A stretch of DNA of 64,000 bases, taken from assembly GCA_002255955.1 (NCBI GenBank), contig NKIM01000027.1, forward strand, positions 1 to 64,000. The letters are read 5' to 3'. The notes beneath the pieces were generated by a model that was given only the letters and a program-made list of their open reading frames with translations, was not told the origin of the DNA and ran no database searches. Positions 18,831 to 27,562 of the stretch are shown here, piece after piece (the first letter of the stretch is position 1; every line of letters starts with the position of its first letter). The position numbers were made by a program, and so were the translations under genes. The DNA comes from Burkholderiales bacterium PBB2. Lineage in GTDB: Bacteria; Pseudomonadota; Gammaproteobacteria; Burkholderiales; Burkholderiaceae_C.

Positions 18831-19999
18831 GGCTGAAACTGGATCTCGGCGCGCAGGCCGTGCGGCTGATTCTCACTCAGGGCCAGGCTGGCCCCGCCGG
18901 GGTAGAAGACCTTGAGCCGCTCGCGCAGATTGCGCAGGCCGGTGCCCGAGCCCGCGCTCTGGCTCAAGCCCATGCCGCTGTCGCTGACCCAGAGGCGAAC
19001 CCCTCCCTCGGCCGCGCTGCGCTCGGCACCGAGTTCGATGTGGCCGCCCTCCTCGCTGGGATCGATGCCATGGCGCACCGCGTTCTCCACCAGGGTCAGC
19101 AAGGCCATGGGCGGGAAGCGCAGGCTCTCCAGTTCGGGCGGGATGTGGATGCCAAAGCTGAGCCGGTCCGGCATGCGCAGGTGCATCAGCTCCAGATAGG
19201 CTCGCACCAGGGTCAGCTCATCGCCCAGCGTGGCCACCTCGCTCTGCAGGCGCGGCATGGCGGCCCGCAGGTAGGCAATCAGGCTGCGCAGCACCGGTGC
19301 CGCCTGCGGGCTGCCGGTTTCCACCAGGGCTCGTACATTGGCCAGGGTGTTGAAGAGGAAATGGGGCTCGACCTGGGCTTGCAGCAGGCGCAGGCGCACA
19401 TCGAGTGCCTGGCGCTCCAGCTCGCTGCGCTCCAGTTCGAAGCGCAAGGCCTGGCTGCGCGCCTCGGCATCGCGCTGGCGGTACAGCGCGCCCATGGCCA
19501 GCAGCGGCGCGACCAGCAGGCCCGAGCCGGCGATCCAGAGAAAGCCGAACATGCGCCCTTCGCTGTTGAGCAGGCGGTAGAGATCGCCGCCCACCGCCAC
19601 CAGGTACACGACCAGGGTGGCCGTCGGCACCATCACCACCACGGCCAGCACCTGCAGCAACCAGCGCGCCAGCCAACGCGGCAGGCGCCGCGGCCAGTGG
19701 CCGGCCACGGCAAAACCCAGCAGGCCCAGCAGGCCGACAAACAGGGTGCGTCCCAGCAGGACCGGGAAGCTGACCGAGAAGATGGGCGAGAGCAGCACGG
19801 CAGCAAAAGCCGCCAGGCCCAGGGTGGACAGCACCCGGCTGGGGTTCAGGTAGACCAAAAAGGCCTGCCAGGCTTCGGCCTGGCTGAGCACGACGGGTGC
19901 TTCGTGGGGCGGCGCCGGCGGTGCACCGCTGGGCGACGCACTGGCCCGGCGGCCAGCGCTGGCGGCCGAGCCGTCCAGCAAAGGGGAAACTTTCGACAT
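18827..19999 (-). CDS. LytS/AlgZ-type sensor histidine kinase
   Basis: This 390-residue protein has about four transmembrane segments between residues 50 and 170, a short coiled region, the His-kinase box QVEPHFLFNTLANVRALVE and a HATPase domain (LTLVENAVRHGIDP, SDSGMGL, GTGLRNLRERL). It partners the LytTR regulator directly downstream. The start used is MSKVSPLLDG at 19999; an in-frame GTG 33 codons upstream adds an Arg/Ser-rich segment without family likeness. Confidence 0.9.
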   Translation of the reverse strand: MSKVSPLLDGSAASAGRRASASPSGAPPAPPHEAPVVLSQAEAWQAFLVYLNPSRVLSTLGLAAFAAVLLSPIFSVSFPVLLGRTLFVGLLGLLGFAVAGHWPRRLPRWLARWLLQVLAVVVMVPTATLVVYLVAVGGDLYRLLNSEGRMFGFLWIAGSGLLVAPLLAMGALYRQRDAEARSQALRFELERSELERQALDVRLRLLQAQVEPHFLFNTLANVRALVETGSPQAAPVLRSLIAYLRAAMPRLQSEVATLGDELTLVRAYLELMHLRMPDRLSFGIHIPPELESLRFPPMALLTLVENAVRHGIDPSEEGGHIELGAERSAAEGGVRLWVSDSGMGLSQSAGSGTGLRNLRERLKVFYPGGASLALSENQPHGLRAEIQFQP

Positions 20000-20156
20000 G
20001 CCGGCAGCGTAGCGGCTGCCGAGGCGGCTTCCAAGACTTTGGGCGCCGCGGCGCGACGAACAGCGGTTTATCGACCTCGGGTGGCTGCCCGCCCGCACCC
20101 CGAGCGCTGCGCGCGGCGCTTTTCAGCCACAGCGCCTGAGCGGGGCCGAGAGTCCT

Positions 20157-20405
20157 TCAGGCCGGAGCGCCGATGCGGCACATGACGAAATCACGCCCGG
20201 CATTGATGGCAAAGCGCAGGGCCTCGGCCGGCGAGGACCAGCCAAAGCCGCCGGCCAGGGCTTCATCCCGGTAGGCCTCCTGGCGCGGCAACTCACCGCG
20301 CACCCGCATCACCACGACAGCAGCCACATAGCCATAGCTGTGCAAGCGATTCATGGCGCCGGCGTAGATGCGGTAGTCCCCGGCGTCAACTTCTTCGAAA
20401 TGCAT
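20157..20405 (-). CDS. Small hypothetical protein (82 aa)
   Basis: I do not recognise this protein. It begins MHFEEVDAGDYRIYAGAMNRLHSYG, has a hydrophobic strand VAAVVVMRVRGEL and ends in a helical AGRDFVMCRIGAPA. A strong AGGAG lies 8 bases before the ATG. Codon use is GC3-rich like neighbouring core genes. It is a single cytoplasmic protein gene between the LytS kinase and the GST gene. Confidence 0.65.
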   Translation of the reverse strand: MHFEEVDAGDYRIYAGAMNRLHSYGYVAAVVVMRVRGELPRQEAYRDEALAGGFGWSSPAEALRFAINAGRDFVMCRIGAPA

Positions 20406-20517
20406 GTGGATCTCCTGCTGTGGCGGCGGAAAAGCCCGCGAGCTGCTGCGCACTGTGCGCGCCCAGACAGGAAATCGCTCTAACCCGAAAGAGGGCCCTC
20501 TTTGGAGGGGGTGGCGC

Positions 20518-21234
20518 TCAGGCCACGCCCGGTTGTTGCAATCCGCGCTGCACCGCCGGGCGGTCCAGAAAGGCCTGCAACACCCGCGCCACTTCGGGAA
20601 ACTCGGCCATGCCGACCAGCTCACCGGCGCCGTAGAAGTTCAGGAGGTTGTTGATCCAGGGGAAGACGGCGATGTCCGCGATCGTGTATGCGTCGCCCAT
20701 CAACCAGCGGCGGCCGCTCAGGCGCTGGTTCAACACGCCCAGCAGGCGGCGCGTCTCGGCGGCGTAGCGGTCGCGCGGTCGCTTGTCCTCGTAGTCCTTG
20801 CCCGCAAACTTGTGGAAGAAACCCAGCTGGCCCATCATCGGGCCGACGCCGCCCATCTGGAACATCAGCCATTGCAAGGTCTCATAACGCAGGGCCGCAT
20901 CGGTGGGCAGCAGTTGCAGCGCTTGTGCTTGCGACTTCTCGGCCAGGTAGACCAAGATGGCGCCCGACTCCCACAGCGCCAGCGGCACACCGCCCGGGCC
21001 CTGCGGGTCAAGGATGGCCGGAATCTTGTTGTTGGGGTTCAGGGACAGGAACTCGGGCGAGAACTGGTCCTGGCTATCAAAGCTGACGCGATGCGCCTCG
21101 TAGGGCAGGCCCAACTCCTCCAGCGCAATCGACACCTTGACGCCATTGGGCGTGGGCAGGGAGTAGAGCTGCAGACGCTCGGGGTGGCGGGCCGGCCATT
21201 TGCGGGTGATGGCGAAGGAGCTCAGATCAGTCAT
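20518..21234 (-). CDS. Glutathione S-transferase family protein (YfcG/Nu-class-like)
   Basis: The 238-residue protein has an N-terminal thioredoxin-like domain (LQLYSLPTPNGVKVSIALEE, SLNPNNKIPAILDP, WESGAILVYLAEK) and an all-helical C-terminal domain with the N-capping motif YTIADIAVFPW. The NPNNKIPAI segment and the T-P-N active-site region resemble bacterial YfcG/YghU disulfide-bond reductases. It probably acts on glutathione conjugates or disulfides. The ATG at 21234 is used; an in-frame TTG nine codons earlier is possible and neither has a strong ribosome site. Confidence 0.88.
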   Translation of the reverse strand: MTDLSSFAITRKWPARHPERLQLYSLPTPNGVKVSIALEELGLPYEAHRVSFDSQDQFSPEFLSLNPNNKIPAILDPQGPGGVPLALWESGAILVYLAEKSQAQALQLLPTDAALRYETLQWLMFQMGGVGPMMGQLGFFHKFAGKDYEDKRPRDRYAAETRRLLGVLNQRLSGRRWLMGDAYTIADIAVFPWINNLLNFYGAGELVGMAEFPEVARVLQAFLDRPAVQRGLQQPGVA

Positions 21235-21344
21235 GGGCAATATCGGCAATGAGACGCTCAAGATTCAAGGACCCGCATCATCGCCGCCCCAGATTGCCCT
21301 TGCCGGCCCGGGCTCTTGCCCGGGGCACGGCGGGCCTCCAACCC

Positions 21345-22232
21345 TCAAGCCAGCTTGGCCTTGAAGAAATCCACCGTGCGCTGCCAGGCCAGCTTGGCGG
21401 CCTCGGCATCGAAGCGCGGCGTGGTGTCGTTGTTGAAACCATGCTGGGTGCCGGCGTAGATGTGCGCCTCGAAGGGCACGCCGGCGGCCTTGAGCGCGGC
21501 CTCGTACTTGGGCCAGCCGGCGTTGATGCGCTCGTCCTGAGCGGCGTAGTGGATCAGGAGCGGGGCCTTGATCTTGGCCACCTCTTCAACCAGCGGCTGG
21601 CCGCCGTAGAAAGGCACGGCCGCGGCCAGGTCGGGCAGCTGGGTGGCCAGGTAGTTGGCGATGCCACCACCGAAGCAGAAACCCACCACGCCGACACGGC
21701 CGTTGCCCTCGGGCAAGGCCTGCAGCGCGCGGGCTGCGGCCACGAAATCGGCACGGGTCTTGCCCGCATCGAGCTTGCCGAAGAGCTCACGCGCCTTGTC
21801 TTCGTCGCCGGGGTAGCCGCCCAGGTTGAAAAGCGCATCGGGCGCGAAGGCGAGGAAGCCGTCCAGCGCCAGGCGCCGGGTGATGTCCTCGATGTGCGGG
21901 TTCAGGCCCCGGTTTTCATGCACCACCAGGACCGAGGGCAAGCGGCCCTTGGCGCCGGCAGGCCGAGCCAGGTAGCCGCGCACGCGGCCATTGCCCTGGG
22001 GCGAATCGATCTCCAGCCAGCGGGTGCTGATGCGCGCATCGTCAGGCTTGACCTGCTGCGCCGCGGCAAAGCGGGGTGACAAAGCGGCCAACGTGGCCGT
22101 GGCCGCGGCGGCGCTACCCAGGGCTCGCTGCGCCTGGTCGAGAAAGCCGCGACGGCTGAGGCCCCCGTGAACATAGTGGTCGAAGAGCCGGAGGATTTCG
22201 GGCGAGAAGTCCTGGGAGGTCAAACGTGTCAT
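21345..22232 (-). CDS. Dienelactone hydrolase family protein with Tat-like signal
   Basis: This 295-residue alpha/beta hydrolase has an N-terminal extension with twin arginines in GGLSRRGFLDQAQRALG followed by a hydrophobic stretch ending near FAAAQQ, which suggests Tat export. The catalytic residues are the Cys in GFCFGGG, an Asp in AAQDERINAG and the His in GTQHGFNND, the Cys-Asp-His triad of dienelactone hydrolases. Its substrate is unknown; family members hydrolyse lactones or esters. It is divergent from the oligopeptide-type binding protein gene at 22522 and shares that promoter region. Confidence 0.87.
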   Translation of the reverse strand: MTRLTSQDFSPEILRLFDHYVHGGLSRRGFLDQAQRALGSAAAATATLAALSPRFAAAQQVKPDDARISTRWLEIDSPQGNGRVRGYLARPAGAKGRLPSVLVVHENRGLNPHIEDITRRLALDGFLAFAPDALFNLGGYPGDEDKARELFGKLDAGKTRADFVAAARALQALPEGNGRVGVVGFCFGGGIANYLATQLPDLAAAVPFYGGQPLVEEVAKIKAPLLIHYAAQDERINAGWPKYEAALKAAGVPFEAHIYAGTQHGFNNDTTPRFDAEAAKLAWQRTVDFFKAKLA

Positions 22233-22521
22233 GAGGCGACTCCAAAGTTCGTTGAGGGACGCAGTGCCGGCAGCGCCCTTGAATCACAGGACAAACAGGC
22301 GGGGCACGACATTCAAGCCGGGTGGCAGTCTCCGTGGCTACGAAGCTTTTCGCAAGACGATAGACGCATTGGCAATGGCAAAGCTGCGACCATTGGCCTC
22401 AAGCTCGGCGCAAAAGCCGCCCCTTGCGTACACTCCCGCCCCTTTCGCATCGGCGCCCTGCCTCTTGAGCAGACCTGAGCACCGCCCTTCGCCACTGTTG
22501 TTGTCCCACGGAGTCTGTTCC

Positions 22522-24102
22522 ATGAAATCGCCCCTGCTGGCCTGCCTGATGGGCGCCGCCCTGAGTTGGATGCCCGCCACCCAGGCCCAAACCCTGCGCT
22601 GGGCCAGTGCCGGCGATCCGCTGACGCTGGACCCCTACGCACAGAATGAAACCCTGACCAACACCGTCAACGGCCAGATCTACGAGTTCCTGGTCACCCG
22701 CGACCCACAGCTGAACCTGGTGCCGCAACTGGCCACCGAGTGGAAGCAGCTGGGCCCGCAGAGCTGGCGCCTGAAGCTGCGCCCCGGCGTGAAGTTCCAT
22801 GACGGCCGGCCCTTCACGGCCGACGATGTGGTCTTCTCCATCCAGCGTGCCCAGCAGCCCAGCTCGCAGATCGCCATGTATGCCAATGCGGTGGGCGAGC
22901 CGCGCAAGGTGGACGAGCTGACGGTGGAGTTCAAGCTGCCGCAGGTGAACCCGGTCTTTTTGCAGCATCTGGCCACCCTCTACATCATGAGCCGCGGCTG
23001 GGCCGAGGCCCACAAGGCCACGCGCACCCAGGATTTCTCATCCAAGGAAGAGTCCTACGCCGCCTTCAACGCCAACGGCACCGGCCCCTTCATGCTGGTC
23101 AGCCGCGCGCCTGACAGCAAGACGGTGTTCAAGCGCAACCCCAAGTACTGGGGCCAGATCGAGGGCAATGTGCAAGAGGTGATTTACACGCCGATCAAAA
23201 GCGACGCCACCCGCACGGCCGCCCTGGTCTCGGGCGAGGTCGATTTCGTGCTCGACCCCTCGCCGCGTGATCTGGAAAACCTGTCCCGCACGCCCGGCGT
23301 CAAGATCGTCAACGGCCCCGAGAACCGCATCATCTTCATCGGCCTGGACCAGGGCCGCGATGAGCTGCTCTACAGCAATATCAAGGGCAAGAACCCCTTC
23401 AAGGATGTGCGGGTGCGGCGCGCGCTCTACCAGGCCATCGACATTGAGCTGATCAAGACCAAGCTGATGAACGGCCAATCTGCGCCCACCGGTGCCCTGG
23501 TGCCCTCGCCCCTGGGCAGCTTCAAGGACCCGGCCCTAGAGGCCCGTCTGCCCTACGACCTGGCGGCCGCCAAGAAGCTACTGGCCGAGGCCGGCTACGC
23601 CAGCGGCTTTGAGTTCACACTGGATTGCCCCAACAACCGCTATGTCAACGACGAGCGCATCTGCATGACCCTGGCTTCGCAATGGGCCAAGCTGGGCATC
23701 AAAACCCGTGTGAACGCCCAGCCCAAAGGCCTGATCTTCAGCAAGCTGGAGCAGCTGGACACTTCGGCCTATCTCTTCGGCTGGGGCGGCTCCATCACCG
23801 ACCCCGAGAGCATCTTCACCTCGCATTTCCGCAACCGCGGCGAGAAAGGCGTGGGCGAATACAACCGAGGCAATTTCAAGGACGATGAGCTCGACGCCAT
23901 CGTCGCCGCCTCCAGCAAGGAGCCCGATGAGGCCAAGCGTCAGCAGCTAATCAAGCAGGCCTTCCGCCGCCAGGCCGAGCAGGTGCACTACATCCCCCTG
24001 CACCGCCAGTTCATCCCCTGGGCGGCCCGAAACAACATCCAGGTGGTGCACCGCCCAGACAACTGGCTGGAGTGGCGCTGGATCACGGTCGGACCCAAAT
24101 GA
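22522..24102 (+). CDS. ABC transporter substrate-binding protein, peptide/nickel type (SBP_bac_5)
   Basis: The 526-residue protein has a signal peptide (residues 1-22, MKSPLLACLMGAALSWMPA) and the SBP_bac_5 fold: LRWASAGDPLTLDPYAQNE, LRPGVKFHDGRPFTADDVVFSIQRA, NGTGPFMLVSR and a C-terminal lobe ending HRPDNWLEWRWITVGPK. It should bind peptides or similar compounds in the periplasm for a DppBCDF-type importer, but no permease is adjacent. The ATG at 22522 follows GGAG at 22510-22513 and starts the signal peptide. Confidence 0.88.
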   Translation: MKSPLLACLMGAALSWMPATQAQTLRWASAGDPLTLDPYAQNETLTNTVNGQIYEFLVTRDPQLNLVPQLATEWKQLGPQSWRLKLRPGVKFHDGRPFTADDVVFSIQRAQQPSSQIAMYANAVGEPRKVDELTVEFKLPQVNPVFLQHLATLYIMSRGWAEAHKATRTQDFSSKEESYAAFNANGTGPFMLVSRAPDSKTVFKRNPKYWGQIEGNVQEVIYTPIKSDATRTAALVSGEVDFVLDPSPRDLENLSRTPGVKIVNGPENRIIFIGLDQGRDELLYSNIKGKNPFKDVRVRRALYQAIDIELIKTKLMNGQSAPTGALVPSPLGSFKDPALEARLPYDLAAAKKLLAEAGYASGFEFTLDCPNNRYVNDERICMTLASQWAKLGIKTRVNAQPKGLIFSKLEQLDTSAYLFGWGGSITDPESIFTSHFRNRGEKGVGEYNRGNFKDDELDAIVAASSKEPDEAKRQQLIKQAFRRQAEQVHYIPLHRQFIPWAARNNIQVVHRPDNWLEWRWITVGPK

Positions 24103-24146
24103 GCGTGCCCAGCGTCCCGAAGCAGGGGCACACCATGCCGCCTGAC

Positions 24147-24168
24147 TTATTCGTTATGCAGACATAGT
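24147..24168 (+). promoter_or_regulatory. Possible distal promoter upstream of the sulfate operon
   Basis: TTATTCGTTATGCAGACATAG is AT-rich against a GC-rich background and resembles sequences seen upstream of sulfur-regulated genes in betaproteobacteria. It precedes the structured stretch 24210-24485. No exact consensus fits, so this is a weak call. Confidence 0.25.
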
Positions 24169-24209
24169 CCTGCGCAAAACTTCTTGGGCGCGGCGCGGGC
24201 CGCCACCTA

Positions 24210-24485
24210 GACTGAGCTTCGCCACGGACGGCAAACGAACCGTTCTCGGCGAACACCAAGAAACATCGTCACGAGGAAAAGGCCGCGACAAAGACGCGGC
24301 CCGAGGGACGAAGAGGAAGAGCCAGGAAAGACCGGTGACCTGTGCCACTGGGTCGTGCGCGAGGGCTGCCAGCCGGCTCGCCGCGTCGACAGCGCGCACA
24401 GAAGATAGGCCGGGCCGTGTGCGCACTTGCTGATGGGGTGCATGGGGAAAGCGAAAGTGAGCAAGCGCCCGCACGGCCCGGACCG
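24210..24485 (+). other. Hairpin-rich region upstream of the sulfate operon, possible structured leader RNA
   Basis: Four non-overlapping hairpins lie in 270 bp. TTCGCC (24218) pairs with GGCGAA (24248). GGCCGCG (24281) pairs with CGCGGCC (24295). GTGCGCG (24355) pairs with CGCGCAC (24393). GGGCCGTG (24412) pairs with CACGGCCC (24472), extended inside by CTTGCT (24426) with AGCAAG (24460). No long convincing protein reads through it. It may be an untranslated leader or a separate RNA; I recognise no known riboswitch. GC-rich DNA forms chance hairpins, so confidence is modest. Confidence 0.35.
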
Positions 24486-24579
24486 ACTCTTCAGCGAGAG
24501 CGCCCCTGGCATTGACTGGGATGACCCGGCATTCGTCTCCGAATGGCTTCTTATTCAAAAGCCAGATAAACAAATATAA
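24433..24579 (+). CDS. Possible 48-residue leader peptide or small protein
   Basis: An ORF of 48 codons starts with ATG at 24433 (second ATG at 24442) and ends with TAA at 24579, 84 bp before sbp. The C-terminal half, including APGIDWDDPAFVSEWLLIQ, has a protein-like composition. The start lies in the loop of the long hairpin 24412-24479, which could hide or expose it. There is no clear ribosome site. I do not recognise it and it may be chance. Confidence 0.25.
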   Translation: MGCMGKAKVSKRPHGPDRLFSESAPGIDWDDPAFVSEWLLIQKPDKQI

Positions 24580-24580
24580 A
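24551..24580 (+). promoter_or_regulatory. Candidate promoter of sbp-cysTWA-cysB
   Basis: TTATTC (24551-24556), an 18-bp spacer and TATAAA (24575-24580) lie about 84 bp upstream of sbp in a markedly AT-rich island. A poor -35 is usual for promoters that need the activator CysB, which is encoded at the end of this operon. The assignment is inferred from position and composition. Confidence 0.45.
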
Positions 24581-24663
24581 AACTGTTGTTCCATGAATAA
24601 GAGGCGGCAGGCACAGTGCGAGCCTGACTCTCCAACCGGGCATGCCCTGCCCCGCCTGACATC

Positions 24664-25692
24664 ATGGAAAAGACCTCCCGCCGCACCGTCGCCTTGGCCG
24701 CCACTGCCCTGCTGGCCTGGAGCCTGATGCCTGCAAGCGCCCTGGCGCAAAGCCCGGCCGACACCCTGCTCAATGTCTCTTACGACGTGAGCCGCGAGTT
24801 GTACAAAGAGATCAACCCGGCCTTCATCAAGCAGCACCAAGCCAAGACGGGCAAGGCCTTGACGATCAACCAATCGCACGGCGGCTCCAGCAAACAGATC
24901 GGTTCCGTGATCGGCGGCCTGGAGGCCGATGTGGTGACCATGAACCAGGCGACCGATGTGGACGTGCTGGCCGACAAGGGCTTCACGCCCGCGGAATGGC
25001 GCAGCCGTTTCCCCAACAATGCCGCGCCCTACAGCTCCACCATCCTGTTCCTGGTGCGCAAGGGCAACCCCAAGGGCATCAAGGACTGGAACGATCTGGC
25101 CCGTGCCGGCGTCCAAGTCATCATCCCCAACCCCAAGGTGACGGGCAATGGCCGCTACAGCTATCTGGCCGCCTGGGGCAGCGTGCTGGCCAAGGGCGGC
25201 AATGACGCTCAGGCCAAGGAGCTGGTGAGCAAAATCTTCGCCAACGTGCCGGTGCTGGACGGTGGCGGCCGCGGCGCCACCACCACCTTCACCCAGCGCG
25301 GCATCGGCGATGTGCTGCTGACCTTTGAATCGGAAGCCGAGCTGATCGAGAACGAGTTCGGCAAGGGCCTGTTCGAGGTGGTCAACCCCAGCGTGTCCAT
25401 CGAAGCGGATGCACCTGTGGCCATCAACGACAAGGTGGTCGCCAAGAAAGGCACCGCCGCCACCGCCAAGGCCTATCTGGACTTCCTCTACACCCCCGAA
25501 GCCCAGGCCATCATCGCCCGCCACAACTTCCGCCCGCGCGATGCCGCGGTCTTCAAGCGCGAGGAAAAGCGCTTTGCGCCGATCAAGCTGTTCAGCGTCG
25601 ACCAGCTGCTGGGCGGCTGGGCCAAGGTCAGCAAGACCCATTTCGCCGATGGGGGCCAGTACGACCAGATCGTGGCCGGCATCAAGCGCTGA
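24664..25692 (+). CDS. sbp: Sulfate/thiosulfate ABC transporter periplasmic binding protein
   Basis: The 342-residue protein has a signal peptide (residues 1 to about 29, cleaved near ALAQS) and the sulfate-binding signatures LLNVSYDVSRELYKEINPAF and INQSHGGSSKQ, then GLEADVVTMNQATDVD. It captures sulfate in the periplasm for CysTWA. The gene begins the five-gene sulfate operon and is preceded by an AT-rich promoter region. No strong ribosome site precedes the ATG at 24664. The C-terminal part resembles E. coli Sbp/CysP in length and motifs. Confidence 0.93.
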   Translation: MEKTSRRTVALAATALLAWSLMPASALAQSPADTLLNVSYDVSRELYKEINPAFIKQHQAKTGKALTINQSHGGSSKQIGSVIGGLEADVVTMNQATDVDVLADKGFTPAEWRSRFPNNAAPYSSTILFLVRKGNPKGIKDWNDLARAGVQVIIPNPKVTGNGRYSYLAAWGSVLAKGGNDAQAKELVSKIFANVPVLDGGGRGATTTFTQRGIGDVLLTFESEAELIENEFGKGLFEVVNPSVSIEADAPVAINDKVVAKKGTAATAKAYLDFLYTPEAQAIIARHNFRPRDAAVFKREEKRFAPIKLFSVDQLLGGWAKVSKTHFADGGQYDQIVAGIKR

Positions 25693-25760
25693 GCCCGAGT
25701 GCAACCTGACCCAGCCCCGCTGACCACCCATCTGCACGCGCTCCACACCGACCCCTTGCC

Positions 25761-26666
25761 ATGACCAGCCATGTGATCCCCTCGCCCGCCGCAGCGCCAC
25801 AGGCGCTGCCGGCGGCGGATTCCGGCCCGCGCCGGGCCAAACGCCGGGTGCTTCCCGGCTTCGGCCCGAGCATGGGCTTCACCTTGTTCTATCTCTCGCT
25901 GATCGTGTTGATCCCGCTGTCGGCGGTGTTCATCAAATCGGCCGGCCATGGCTTTGAGGCCTTCTGGGCCGCGGCCAGCGCACCGCGGGTGGTGGCGTCT
26001 TACAAGCTGAGCTTTGGCCTCTCGCTGCTGGCGGCCAGCATCAACCTGGTCTTTGGCCTGATCCTGGCCTGGAGCCTGGTGCGCTACGAGTTCTTCGGCA
26101 AGAAGGTGGTCGATGCCTTGATCGATCTGCCCTTTGCCCTGCCCACCGCCGTGGCCGGCATAGCGCTGACCGCGCTGTACGCAGGCAATGGCTGGTTGGG
26201 TTCGCTGCTGGCACCCTGGGGCATCAAGGTGGCGTTCACGCCGCTGGGCATTCTGGTGGCGCTGATCTTCATCGGTCTGCCTTTCATCGTGCGCACGGTG
26301 CAACCTGTGCTGGAAGACATGGAAACCGAGCTGGAAGAAGCCGCGGCCGCCCTGGGCGCGCACCGCTGGCAGACCTTCCGCCTGGTGGTCTTGCCGACGC
26401 TGACGCCGGCCCTGCTGACCGGCTTTGCCCTGGCCTTCGCCCGCGCGGTCGGTGAATACGGCTCGGTGATCTTTATCGCCGGCAACCTGCCCATGGTCAG
26501 CGAAATCACCCCGCTGATGATCATCTCCAAGCTGGAGCAGTACGACTATGTCGGCGCCACCTCGATCGCTGCGGTGATGCTGGTGTTCAGCTTCGTGCTG
26601 CTGCTGGCGATCAATGGCCTGCAAGCCTGGAGCTCGCGCCGCAACGGTCTGGAAGGACGCAAATAA
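25761..26666 (+). CDS. cysT: Sulfate ABC transporter permease CysT (CysU)
   Basis: The 301-residue membrane protein has six predicted transmembrane segments and the permease EAA-type loop [23 protein letters not shown] that contacts the ATPase, plus [17 protein letters not shown] typical of CysT. An N-terminal 30-residue cytoplasmic extension is rich in Pro and Ala. It forms the sulfate channel with CysW in the inner membrane. Its stop overlaps the cysW start (TAATG). Confidence 0.94.
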   Translation: MTSHVIPSPAAAPQALPAADSGPRRAKRRVLPGFGPSMGFTLFYLSLIVLIPLSAVFIKSAGHGFEAFWAAASAPRVVASYKLSFGLSLLAASINLVFGLILAWSLVRYEFFGKKVVDALIDLPFALPTAVAGIALTALYAGNGWLGSLLAPWGIKVAFTPLGILVALIFIGLPFIVRTVQPVLEDMETELEEAAAALGAHRWQTFRLVVLPTLTPALLTGFALAFARAVGEYGSVIFIAGNLPMVSEITPLMIISKLEQYDYVGATSIAAVMLVFSFVLLLAINGLQAWSSRRNGLEGRK

Positions 26667-27562
26667 TGGCCGGCATCGTTTCAAGCCTGGGCGTGCCGCA
26701 AAGCGGCAGCGCCGGACGCTACGAGCGCAACCCCGCCACGCGCGAGGCGCCCTGGGTGCGCATCACCCTGCTGACCCTGGGCCTGGCCTTCTTCGGCCTG
26801 TTCCTGATCATGCCCCTGGTGGCCGTGTTCCATGAGGCGCTGCGCAAGGGCTGGGAGGTCTACATCGCCTCCCTGGTCGAGGCCGACGCGGTCTCGGCGG
26901 TCAAGCTGACCCTGATCGCCGCCGCCATCTCGGTGCCGCTGAACCTGGTGTTCGGCGTCAGCGCGGCCTGGGCCATCGCCAAGCATGATTTCCGCGGCAA
27001 GCAACTCCTGATCACCTTCATCGACCTGCCCTTCTCGGTCTCGCCGGTGGTGGCGGGCCTGGTCTATGTGCTGCTGTTCGGTGCCCAGGGCTGGTTCGGC
27101 CCCTGGCTGCAAGCGCATGATTTGAAGATCATCTTTGCCGTGCCCGGCATCGTGCTGGCAACGATCTTCGTGACCTTCCCCTTTGTGGCGCGCGAACTGA
27201 TCCCGCTAATGCAGGCCCAAGGCCGCGATGAGGAAGAAGCGGCCACGGTGCTGGGCGCCTCGGGCTGGCAGACCTTCTGGCGCGTCACCCTGCCCAATGT
27301 GAAGTGGGGCCTGCTGTACGGCGTGATCCTGTGCAATGCGCGCGCCATGGGCGAGTTCGGCGCGGTCTCGGTGGTCTCGGGCCACATCCGCGGCTACACC
27401 AACACCCTGCCCCTGCACGTGGAGATTCTCTACAACGAGTACCAGTTCGCGGCCGCCTTTGCCGTCGCCTCCCTGCTGGCCCTGCTGGCCCTGGTCACTC
27501 TGGTTCTCAAGCAATTCGTCGAGTGGAATGCCCACCGATCCCTGAAGGAAGCATCGACATGA
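26666..27562 (+). CDS. cysW: Sulfate ABC transporter permease CysW
   Basis: This 298-residue permease has six membrane segments, the [23 protein letters not shown] coupling loop and [19 protein letters not shown], which is characteristic of CysW. It pairs with CysT to import sulfate. It overlaps cysT by one base and cysA by 4 bp (ATGA), so the three transporter subunits are translationally coupled. Confidence 0.94.
   Translation: MAGIVSSLGVPQSGSAGRYERNPATREAPWVRITLLTLGLAFFGLFLIMPLVAVFHEALRKGWEVYIASLVEADAVSAVKLTLIAAAISVPLNLVFGVSAAWAIAKHDFRGKQLLITFIDLPFSVSPVVAGLVYVLLFGAQGWFGPWLQAHDLKIIFAVPGIVLATIFVTFPFVARELIPLMQAQGRDEEEAATVLGASGWQTFWRVTLPNVKWGLLYGVILCNARAMGEFGAVSVVSGHIRGYTNTLPLHVEILYNEYQFAAAFAVASLLALLALVTLVLKQFVEWNAHRSLKEAST

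Noticed and set aside
24210-24485. Resemblance to RNase P RNA (GAGGAAAAGG and ACAGAAGATAGG segments)
   Set aside because: The conserved P4 and CR sequences are not in the right order or form, so only an unnamed structured region is reported.
24154-25800. 548-codon minus-strand ORF across sbp and its upstream region
   Set aside because: Most of it is antisense to sbp, which is certain, and the upstream part has no protein likeness.
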